From positions 1 through 5,118 of the forward strand of contig JAGXLE010000125.1 of the NCBI GenBank assembly GCA_018334855.1: 5,118 nt of DNA, read 5' to 3'. The stretch comes from Desulfobacterales bacterium (GTDB lineage Bacteria; Desulfobacterota; Desulfobacteria; Desulfobacterales; Desulfosalsimonadaceae). The notes beneath the pieces were generated by a model, which saw only the letters and a program-made list of their open reading frames with translations, ran no database searches and had not been told where the DNA came from. Both the position numbers and the translations under genes were made by a program. The number at the start of each line of letters is the position of its first letter. Within the stretch, counting starts at the first letter, position 1. Shown here one piece after another: positions 1-5,001 of the stretch.

Positions 1-104
1 GAGTGATGCAGTTTTTTTTATTCGACAAAAATTTTTCTGCTGCTTACCATGTGATTATTTCTGAAAAGATGCTTACCACAAAGGCTTATAAGTGTCTGAT
101 TTTA
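1..104. other. AT-rich flank with no supported gene
   Basis: No convincing coding region is visible here. A run of eight T (12-19) could be the tail of a terminator for a plus-strand gene left of the window, but its hairpin would lie outside or cannot be seen. The 9-mer TGCTTACCA occurs twice (41-49 and 70-78), 29 bp apart. This is the side downstream of the tRNA 3' end; no clear hairpin plus T-run terminator for the minus-strand tRNA transcript was found. Confidence 0.4.
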
Positions 105-181
<77 letters not shown>

Positions 182-212
182 AGATAACCTGTTTACCGCT
201 TGCAGGGATTTT

Positions 213-241
213 CTTTTATCATCAAAAGGCGTCTTTGTCCA
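213..241 (-). promoter_or_regulatory. Candidate promoter of the tRNA-Arg gene
   Basis: On the minus strand, TGGACA (236-241; 5 of 6 matches to TTGACA) is followed after exactly 17 bp by TAAAAG (213-218; 4 of 6 matches to TATAAT). Transcription would begin about 20-25 nt before the mature tRNA 5' end at 181, a usual leader length. This is a consensus match by eye, not proof. Confidence 0.45.
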
Positions 242-249
242 TATAATTT

Positions 250-375
250 GATGGCTTCGTAAAAAGTCCAATATCTGCGTTGCGCTCCCATCCCTGCGGA
301 ATTTCACGTACGATTAAGTGCGCTGCATTCCTCGGGATTTGCGCGCCTTGATCTTGAACTTTTTACTTTGCCATC
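250..375. repeat. 126-bp imperfect palindromic repeat (MITE/REP-like)
   Basis: The ends are inverted copies: GATGGCTTCGTAAAAAGTCC (250-269) against the reverse complement of 356-375, GATGGCAAAGTAAAAAGTTC, 16 of 20 identical. The symmetry centre at 312.5 is shared by an inner CAC (305-307)/GTG (318-320) pair. Further paired blocks lie between, with 1-4 nt shifts: ATCCC (290-294)/GGGAT (334-338) and GGAAT (298-302)/ATTCC (327-331). Outside it, AGGCGTCT (227-234) and AGACGCCT (410-417) form a further perfect 8-bp inverted pair, so the element or its hairpin may be larger, about 191 bp. No ORF lies inside, so it would be non-autonomous. I associate this end motif with dispersed intergenic repeats of Desulfobacterales, from memory and not checked. 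Either transcribed strand could form a long hairpin between the divergent tRNA and rpoH genes. Confidence 0.75.
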
Positions 376-383
376 TCAAAATT

Positions 384-402
384 GACTTTTTATGAGATTG
401 TC
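384..402 (+). repeat. Additional copy of the repeat end motif
   Basis: GACTTTTTATGAGATTGTC lies 8 bp outside the right end of the 126-bp palindrome and in the same orientation as that end. It shares GACTTTTTA-GA with the left terminal repeat (as reverse complement) and GACTTTTTA-GAGA with the copy at 1621. The right arm therefore carries two end-like motifs in tandem, as expected if one element end was duplicated or inserted next to another. Confidence 0.5.
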
Positions 403-480
403 GTGATTTAGACGCCTGAAAAATAAAGAAGGTTTATCATCGGCAAATCCGGGGATGTGCCTTCGCCGGCTGCAATCAGG

Positions 481-509
481 TTGAGGCTAAGGCAAAAATG
501 AGTTATGTT
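481..509 (+). promoter_or_regulatory. Candidate sigma-70-type promoter for rpoH
   Basis: TTGAGG (481-486; 4 of 6 matches to TTGACA) is separated by 17 bp from TATGTT (504-509; 4 of 6 matches to TATAAT). It would start transcription near 516, leaving a 5' leader of about 60 nt before the ATG at 578. The stretch 403-577 otherwise shows no gene. Other promoters, including heat-shock ones, cannot be excluded. Confidence 0.35.
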
Positions 510-577
510 TAATATGTTATGTGTAAAGCATTTCCGTCCGGATAATTCAGACCAACAAGGATGGTGTTAACAAGATT

Positions 578-1588
578 ATGACAGAAAACCATGAGGAAGA
601 ATACAGAGACGACCTCGCTGTAGATGAAGACCTGGACGTAGAGGTCCAGGATACGGAAGAAACGGATGCTACCCGGAAATTAAAGGAAGCCGTTTCAGTG
701 ACAAAAGAAGAAGGGAGCTTGGTTCCGTATGATCCGCTTCAGCGATATCTTTCTGAAATCAGCAGATATCCTCTTTTAACCAGAGAGCAGGAAATTGAAC
801 TGGGGCACCGGGTGCAGGAGGAAGGAGACCCGGATGCAGCCTATATTTTGGCCACCTCCAATCTCCGGCTCGTGGTCAAGATCGCCATGGAGTTCCAGCG
901 TACCTGGATGCAGAACCTGATGGACCTGATCCAGGAAGGCAACATAGGTCTTATGCAAGCGGTCCAGAAATTCGATCCATACAAGAACGTCAAATTTTCC
1001 TACTATGCGGCATTCTGGATCAAGGCCTACATCCTGAAATTTATCATGGACAACTGGCGGCTGGTCAAAATAGGCACAACCCAGGGCCAGCGCAAGCTGT
1101 TTTTCAAGCTAAAGAAGGAAAAGCAGAAACTTGTTGAACAGGGATTTATGCCGGAGACTAAGCTTCTTTCAAGCAGGCTGGGGGTCTCGGAGCAGGAAGT
1201 GCGCGACATGGACCAGCGGCTCGACGGCTGGGACGTCTCTTTGGACGAACCCTTAAAGGATGATTCTGACACTGAACGGGGGGATTTTTTCAGCTCGGAC
1301 TCCGAATCCATTGAAAGCCAGGTGGCCCGCAAAGAGGTGGAAACCCTTCTGCGCGAAAAGGTGGGTGAATTTAAAAAGCATCTCTTGGAAAGGGAGCTTG
1401 ATATATTCGAGAAACGGATTTTTACAGAAAATCCCGTAACTTTACAGGAAATAGGCGACCAATACCAGATTTCCCGCGAGCGGGTAAGGCAGCTTGAGAA
1501 AAATATCGTTAAAAAGATGAGGGCTTTTTTTGAAAAAGAAATTCCTGATTTTCCCTCATACAAATATCCCGAGGAAAGCGGGCAGTAA
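578..1588 (+). CDS. rpoH: RNA polymerase sigma-32-type factor (RpoH)
   Basis: Group 3 sigma-70-family factor of 336 aa that would direct core RNA polymerase to heat-shock or stress promoters. Residues 1-48 form a very acidic extension. Region 1.2 is about 49-80. Region 2 runs about 94-165 and includes the core-binding motif DLIQEGNIGLM (116-126) and a region 2.4 ending DNWRLVK (158-164), like the NWRIVK of E. coli RpoH. QRKLFFKLKK (171-180) closely matches the RpoH box, which separates RpoH from RpoD and RpoS. The region 4.2 helix-turn-helix is at 288-315 (TLQEIG...SRERVRQLEKN). E. coli RpoH is about 284 aa, so this one is longer, mainly at the N-terminus. ATG 578 is the only likely start: the frame is closed by TAA at 524-526. 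No good Shine-Dalgarno is present; AAGG (557-560) is 17 nt away. A specialised RpoH paralogue is possible. Confidence 0.92.
   Translation: MTENHEEEYRDDLAVDEDLDVEVQDTEETDATRKLKEAVSVTKEEGSLVPYDPLQRYLSEISRYPLLTREQEIELGHRVQEEGDPDAAYILATSNLRLVVKIAMEFQRTWMQNLMDLIQEGNIGLMQAVQKFDPYKNVKFSYYAAFWIKAYILKFIMDNWRLVKIGTTQGQRKLFFKLKKEKQKLVEQGFMPETKLLSSRLGVSEQEVRDMDQRLDGWDVSLDEPLKDDSDTERGDFFSSDSESIESQVARKEVETLLREKVGEFKKHLLERELDIFEKRIFTENPVTLQEIGDQYQISRERVRQLEKNIVKKMRAFFEKEIPDFPSYKYPEESGQ
631..650 (+). promoter_or_regulatory. 7-bp hairpin early in the rpoH coding region
   Basis: CCTGGAC (631-637) and GTCCAGG (644-650) are perfect inverted repeats around a 6-nt loop, lying 54 nt into the coding sequence (codons 18-25). 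In E. coli, structure in the 5' coding part of rpoH mRNA controls heat-induced translation. A similar role here is only inference. The hairpin could also be chance from the repetitive Asp/Glu/Val coding. Confidence 0.35.
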
Positions 1589-1606
1589 AGACAGCGGCTG
1601 ATTGTA

Positions 1607-1628
1607 ATTCTGACAGAATCGACTTTTT
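1607..1628 (+). terminator. Small palindrome with T-run after rpoH; weak terminator at best
   Basis: ATTCTGACAGAAT (1607-1619) is a perfect odd palindrome, 19 nt beyond the rpoH stop. As RNA it gives a 5-bp, AT-rich stem with a GAC loop, followed four bases later by five T (1624-1628). This is weaker than a normal rho-independent terminator. It may instead be an operator or chance. It is the only terminator-like structure between rpoH and the next gene. Confidence 0.25.
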
Positions 1629-1648
1629 ACGAGAGCATCAATTTTAAT
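1619..1648 (+). promoter_or_regulatory. Possible promoter of the TPR lipoprotein operon
   Basis: TCGACT (1619-1624; 4 of 6 matches to TTGACA) lies 18 bp before TTTAAT (1643-1648; 5 of 6 matches to TATAAT). Transcription would begin around 1655, only about 9 nt before the ATG at 1664. That would fit the lack of any Shine-Dalgarno sequence at that gene. The -35 overlaps the repeat-end copy. The region is AT-rich, so chance matches are likely. Confidence 0.25.
1621..1639 (+). repeat. Solitary repeat-end copy downstream of rpoH
   Basis: GACTTTTTACGAGAGCATC matches the reverse complement of the left terminal repeat at 250-268 (GACTTTTTACGAAGCCATC) at 16 of 19 positions, and similarity continues into the following CAA. 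No second arm is seen nearby, so it is a solo end or remnant. It points opposite to the copy at 250, so rpoH lies between inverted copies. It fills most of the gap before the TPR gene. Confidence 0.55.
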
Positions 1649-1663
1649 ATTTTGTGTAATTAA

Positions 1664-3412
1664 ATGACAAATACCGGCAGGACTCTCTGGATAACCGTTT
1701 TTATTATAATTTTTCTTGTTTGCGGATGTGCGTCTATGGATCGGCCAGCGCCTTCGGAGGCCGTGGACAAATTCAGCGAACAGGCCCGGCAGGGCGAATT
1801 CCAGCAGCCGGCAAATCATTATTATTATTTTATCCGGAGCCGGCTTGCAGCGGCAGCCGGGCAAATGGAGCAGGCCGCCCGGCTGATGGAAGAAGCTGTC
1901 AAAAAAGCACCCCGTGAACCGGTGCTTAAAAAGGAACTGGCCCTGATCTACCTGAAGCAGGACCGTAAGGAAAAGGCCCTGGCTCTTGCCGAAGATGTTT
2001 TGGCACAGAACCCGGAAAACGTGGAAGCCCTGATCATTGCCGGTTCAATCCGGCAGGCCACCGGCAGAAACGATGCCGCCAGGAAGACCTATGAAAAGGT
2101 CGTGGAAAAGGCCCCGGACAGGGAAAATATCTATCCGGTTCTGGCACGCCTCTATTTACAGGACAAAGAATACGAAAAAACCGTGAAGCTGCTGGAGCCC
2201 TTTGTGAAGCGTTTCCCGCAGAATTATACCGGGTTTTACTATCTAGGAAAGGCATATTCGGGCCTGGGCGAGCCGGATTCTGCAGTTGATGCCTACAATA
2301 AGTGCCTGGAGATTGATCCCGGGCTGGTGCAGCCCCGTGCGGCTTTAATCGAGATTTATAAGGGGCGGGGCAAAGATAAAAAGGCAATTGCCCAGTATGA
2401 GAAGCTGCTTGCCAGACACCCTAAAAACGTACCTGCCGCCATAGAGCTGGGGCTGCTTTATGAAAAGATTGAAAAGACGGAAAAAGCCGCAGAGTTGTGG
2501 TCCGAACTCTCGGCAAGGGTTTCTTCGGATCCGGAGGTGATCAAAAGCGTCATCCGGAAGCTGCTGGGCCAGCAGCGATATGATGATGCAGTGACCGTCC
2601 TGTCGGCAATGTTAAGGAGTGCTCCCAAGAACCCGGAAGTTCTCTACCTGGCCGGAGCGGCCAGATACATGATGGAGCAGTTTGATAAGGCCTTGGAATA
2701 TTTCAGCAGAGTTCGTCCCGGGGACGAGCTCTATACTGATGCCATGATTCACCGGGCCATTATTTACAACAAGCAGGGCAAACCGGAAAAAGCGGTTTCA
2801 GTAATGGAAACCGCCATGGAAAATGTCGGCAGCGATGCCAGGGTAACCCTGATTCCATACCTGAGCGCTTTTTACCAGGAGCAGGGCTTATATGAGCAGG
2901 CCGCAGACCTGCTGGAAAAGGGCATTTCCATGGAGCCTGAAAATATTGAGCTGCATTACGAGCTCGGGGTGCTCTATGACAAGACCGGCAAGAAAGATGC
3001 CGCCATTGAAAAAATGAAGCAGGTGATAAAGATGGATCCGCAGAATGCAGATGCATTAAATTACCTGGGCTACACCTATGCAGACAGCGGAATAAAGCTT
3101 GATAAGGCGGAATCGCTGATCCGACGCGCCCTGGATTTGGAGCCTGACAGCGGATATATACTCGACAGCATGGGATGGGTCTATTACCGCAAGGGAGACT
3201 ATGAAAGGGCACGCAAATACCTTGAAAAGGCTCTTAAACAGGTTTCCGACGACCCGGTCATCCTGGAGCACATGGCGGACGTGTATCTCAAGCTTAACCT
3301 GCGTCACAAGGCCCTAGAATATTACCGCCGGGCTCTGGAAAACGCCGGGAAAGACAAGGAGTCTCTGGCTGATAAAATAGAGACCCTGCAAAAGGAGGGT
3401 CTGCAGCCTTGA
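1664..3412 (+). CDS. TPR-rich outer-membrane-type lipoprotein (LbcA-like)
   Basis: A 582-aa exported lipoprotein built almost wholly of tetratricopeptide repeats, likely a periplasmic protein-protein scaffold. A hydrophobic signal (8-19) ends in a V-C-G-C lipobox with Cys22 as the lipidated residue; Ala23/Ser24 at +2/+3 do not suggest inner-membrane retention. About 14-15 34-residue TPR units span roughly 50-562. Clear ones are 186-219, 426-459, and 460-529, where ALNYLGYTYADSG and ILDSMGWVYYRKGDY resemble C-terminal repeats I recall from Pseudomonas LbcA-type proteins. In Pseudomonas aeruginosa, LbcA is a TPR lipoprotein that partners the protease CtpA and its gene lies next to lolB; here too a LolB-like gene follows. 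The orthology is inference. The ATG is the first possible start, since TAA immediately precedes it in frame. No Shine-Dalgarno is visible. The stop overlaps the next gene by 4 nt. Confidence 0.85.
   Translation: MTNTGRTLWITVFIIIFLVCGCASMDRPAPSEAVDKFSEQARQGEFQQPANHYYYFIRSRLAAAAGQMEQAARLMEEAVKKAPREPVLKKELALIYLKQDRKEKALALAEDVLAQNPENVEALIIAGSIRQATGRNDAARKTYEKVVEKAPDRENIYPVLARLYLQDKEYEKTVKLLEPFVKRFPQNYTGFYYLGKAYSGLGEPDSAVDAYNKCLEIDPGLVQPRAALIEIYKGRGKDKKAIAQYEKLLARHPKNVPAAIELGLLYEKIEKTEKAAELWSELSARVSSDPEVIKSVIRKLLGQQRYDDAVTVLSAMLRSAPKNPEVLYLAGAARYMMEQFDKALEYFSRVRPGDELYTDAMIHRAIIYNKQGKPEKAVSVMETAMENVGSDARVTLIPYLSAFYQEQGLYEQAADLLEKGISMEPENIELHYELGVLYDKTGKKDAAIEKMKQVIKMDPQNADALNYLGYTYADSGIKLDKAESLIRRALDLEPDSGYILDSMGWVYYRKGDYERARKYLEKALKQVSDDPVILEHMADVYLKLNLRHKALEYYRRALENAGKDKESLADKIETLQKEGLQP
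3393..3398 (+). promoter_or_regulatory. Ribosome-binding site supporting the TTG start at 3409
   Basis: AGGAGG lies inside the end of the TPR gene, 10 nt before TTG 3409. It fixes the unusual start codon: only this start keeps the full charged N-terminus (K2, R4) and hydrophobic core of the lipoprotein signal. TTG and the upstream TGA share TTGA, which favours translational coupling. Confidence 0.75.
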
Positions 3413-4194
3413 AACTCCGGGGGCTTATTATCATTGCGGTTCTGTTTATTGCCGCATGCGCCGGCCCGCCCAAACGTCCGCCGGACGTTTATTCAGAAAT
3501 TACCGCCAGGGATGCTTCCCGGCTGGTGGAGATACTTAAAGCAAAAAATGCGGCAGTTTCCCCGTGCAAAGGCATCGGGCAAATAGGCATATACGGCAGT
3601 AAGGGTTCCCGGGAGGTACGGGCCGCGTGGATTGCCACACCTGACGGCAGATTGAGGGTCGAGGCCCTGGGCCTTACCGGACAGCCCTTTGCCAAGATGA
3701 TCTGCAGCCATAGCAGGTGTTATTTTCTGTTCCGCGGTGATGACAACTGCCTGCGCATGGAATCCACGGGGGATACAAGCCTTGAGCTTCTTGTCGGCAT
3801 TGAGCTGGAAGCAGGGGATGTGGCCCTGCTTCTGGCCGGCGGTGTTCCGATTAAATCCCATGATTCGGTCGCTGCTTATGAGACGGCTTCCGGAGAAAAG
3901 CTGCTTGTTTTAAAAAGACGATTTTCCGGAACTGTACAAACCGTCCGTTTTTCGGCGGATCGGGAGCGGGTCCGGGAAATGACGGTTTTCGGATGGGCAG
4001 GAGAGCTCTACAGGGCTGAGATCATAGGCTACATGAATGTGCAGGGACGAGATATACCGTCTGAGCTGCGCATTTCGGATTTCGGAGAAAACAGGATGCG
4101 GGTGTCTGCAAAACGATGCCGGACGGGTATCAAACCGCCGGAAGGCGTGTTTACACCGAACCTGCCGGAGGAGGCCCGGTGTGACAATCGTTGA
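3409..4194 (+). CDS. LolB-like outer-membrane lipoprotein
   Basis: A 261-aa lipoprotein: signal core 5-16, lipobox I-A-A-C with Cys17, then a proline-rich linker (20-25). The rest is mainly alternating short strands: GQIGIYGSKGSREVRAAWIA (57-76), RLRVEALGLTGQPFAKM (81-97), VQTVRF, MTVFGW, and IPSELRISDF (216-225). This is the pattern of LolB and the related DUF4292-type lipoproteins, whose half-barrel binds lipids or lipoprotein acyl chains. LolB accepts lipoproteins from LolA at the outer membrane; that role is not proven here, because sequence identity to true LolB is low by eye and classical LolB is described mostly from beta- and gamma-proteobacteria. Besides Cys17 it has six cysteines (53, 99, 104, 114, 237, 258), many for this fold, perhaps disulfides. 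It starts at TTG and overlaps the TPR gene by 4 nt, so the two are probably co-translated. Confidence 0.7.
   Translation: MKLRGLIIIAVLFIAACAGPPKRPPDVYSEITARDASRLVEILKAKNAAVSPCKGIGQIGIYGSKGSREVRAAWIATPDGRLRVEALGLTGQPFAKMICSHSRCYFLFRGDDNCLRMESTGDTSLELLVGIELEAGDVALLLAGGVPIKSHDSVAAYETASGEKLLVLKRRFSGTVQTVRFSADRERVREMTVFGWAGELYRAEIIGYMNVQGRDIPSELRISDFGENRMRVSAKRCRTGIKPPEGVFTPNLPEEARCDNR
3472..3490 (+). promoter_or_regulatory. 19-nt perfect inverted repeat inside the LolB-like gene
   Basis: AAACGTCCG (3472-3480) and CGGACGTTT (3482-3490) are exact inverted repeats around a single C. As RNA they give an 8-bp stem with a GCC loop, ending in TTTATT. It sits 63 nt after the TTG start, over the codons for the proline linker. 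It could be a translational or attenuation hairpin, a dyad operator, or a coding coincidence. Confidence 0.4.
4167..4174 (+). promoter_or_regulatory. Very strong Shine-Dalgarno before GTG 4181
   Basis: GGAGGAGG is followed by 6 nt and then GTG 4181, an ideal arrangement. It does not suit the ATG at 4216, which is 41 nt away. It therefore most likely directs ribosomes to the 12-codon mini-ORF, unless it is only coding sequence for the Pro-Glu-Glu-Ala stretch of the LolB-like protein. Confidence 0.5.
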
Positions 4195-4219
4195 ACAAGG
4201 CAGTTTAAACTGCGTATGA
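4181..4219 (+). CDS. Possible 12-codon leader ORF before the ATP-grasp gene
   Basis: GTG with an excellent ribosome-binding site 6 nt upstream opens a 12-residue reading frame (MTIVEQGSLNCV). It overlaps the last 14 nt of the LolB-like gene, and its TGA stop (4217-4219) overlaps the ATP-grasp ATG as ATGA. The frame differs from both neighbours. Ribosomes finishing it could restart at ATG 4216, which has no good Shine-Dalgarno of its own. Alternatives are that it is the true N-terminus of the ATP-grasp protein broken by a one-base frameshift or sequencing error, or that it is not translated. The peptide has no codon run typical of an attenuator. Confidence 0.35.
   Translation: MTIVEQGSLNCV
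4200..4213 (+). promoter_or_regulatory. Perfect 14-bp palindrome just before the ATP-grasp start
   Basis: GCAGTTTAAACTGC ends 2 nt before ATG 4216 and begins in the weak AAGG (4197-4200). As RNA it would form a 4-bp stem with a six-base loop over the initiation region; as DNA it could be a dyad binding site. Ribosomes translating the mini-ORF would pass through it. Confidence 0.4.
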
Positions 4220-5001
4220 GTTCAGAGTCAAAAGCGGTTGCGCTGGAATTGCACCTTAAATCCTGTTCCAACGTCACCTGTCTGGGTGTCCGGCCGAATT
4301 TTTCGGATTACAGTCCCGACCAGGCGGCCATGATCAGGGAGGCCCCCAGGATTTACTATCCTTCTACGTTTTATGCGGACGTGTTTGCGGCCATGGGAAA
4401 GCCGATTTTCCCGAGCATACATACCTACCGATTCGTCCAGGACAAGGTCAAGCAGAGCGCCCTGTTTGAGATCCTTGACATACCCCGTCCGAGAACCAGG
4501 ACTTTTTACGGTCGGCATAGAAAGGAAAAAATCCTCCGGCATTTCAGTTATCCTTTTGTGGCAAAGATTGCCCGCGGCTCGGCCCTGGGACGCGGGGTTT
4601 ACCTCATAGAATCAGGAAGCGATCTGGATGAGTACTGCGATTTGACAAAGATCGCCTATATACAGCAATATCTGCCTGTAGACCGCGATATCCGGGTGGT
4701 GGTGATCGGAGGCAGGATGGCCCATGCATACTGGCGGATAGCAGCCCCCGGAGAATTCAGGAGCAACCTGGGATGCGGCGGCAGTGTAAGTCTTGACCCG
4801 ATACCTGACGCCGCATGTGAACTGGCACTTAACACGGCGCTCAGGTGCGGATGGGATGACGTGGGCATTGATATATGTATGTGGCAGGACAGGCTGTATG
4901 TCCTGGAAGCAAACATGAAATACGGAAGGGCCGGGTTTGTCAGTGCCGGAATTGACTACTTCAAAATGATGGAGGATAAAATCAGAAATGGTGAAATCTG
5001 A
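4216..5001 (+). CDS. RimK-like ATP-grasp ligase
   Basis: A 261-aa cytoplasmic ATP-grasp enzyme of the RimK / alpha-L-glutamate ligase type, which joins a carboxylate to an amine through an acyl-phosphate using ATP. Visible parts: a short N-terminal pre-grasp region (1-70) with GVRPNFSDYSP; QDKVKQSALFEILDIPRPRT (75-94); the ATP-lysine segment FVAKIARGSALGRG (114-127, Lys117); the adenine hinge IQQYLP (149-154); DRDIRVVVIGG (156-166); FRSNLGCGGSVS (181-192); and the metal ligands Asp219 (GID), Glu231 and Asn233 (LEANMKYG). These catalytic positions are intact. E. coli RimK is about 300 aa and ends this last motif NSSPG, so this is a distinct subgroup; substrate unknown. ATG 4216 lies 21 nt after the preceding stop, in the same frame, with poor ribosome binding of its own. 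The next gene overlaps its end by 14 nt. Confidence 0.85.
   Translation: MSSESKAVALELHLKSCSNVTCLGVRPNFSDYSPDQAAMIREAPRIYYPSTFYADVFAAMGKPIFPSIHTYRFVQDKVKQSALFEILDIPRPRTRTFYGRHRKEKILRHFSYPFVAKIARGSALGRGVYLIESGSDLDEYCDLTKIAYIQQYLPVDRDIRVVVIGGRMAHAYWRIAAPGEFRSNLGCGGSVSLDPIPDAACELALNTALRCGWDDVGIDICMWQDRLYVLEANMKYGRAGFVSAGIDYFKMMEDKIRNGEI

Noticed and set aside
9..40. Possible GCAG/CTGC hairpin with T- and A-runs as a terminator
   Set aside because: Pairing is short and asymmetric with no GC-rich stem; not distinguishable from AT-rich background.
227..417. CRISPR array
   Set aside because: The repeats are inverted and irregularly spaced, with no series of equal direct repeats and spacers.
561..581. 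Six-codon ATG-initiated upstream ORF ending in an overlap with the rpoH start
   Set aside because: Its ATG directly abuts the AAGG with no spacing, so it has no usable ribosome-binding site; probably chance.
1027..1563. Antisense open frame of 178 codons opposite rpoH
   Set aside because: It lies wholly opposite a clear sigma factor with conserved motifs, is Ser/Arg/Phe-rich and has no recognisable domain. The other antisense frames opposite the TPR, LolB-like and ATP-grasp genes are rejected for the same reason.
4192..4218. LolB-like and ATP-grasp genes are in the same frame with only TGA and seven sense codons between them, suggesting readthrough or selenocysteine
   Set aside because: A fusion of an exported lipoprotein with a cytoplasmic ATP enzyme makes no sense, the TGA context is not a known selenoprotein motif, and no stem-loop typical of an insertion element was recognised.
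4499..4510. GGACTTTTTACG resembling the repeat end motif inside the ATP-grasp gene
   Set aside because: Only the common core matches, it encodes conserved residues (RTRTFYG) in frame, and the flanking bases do not follow the repeat.
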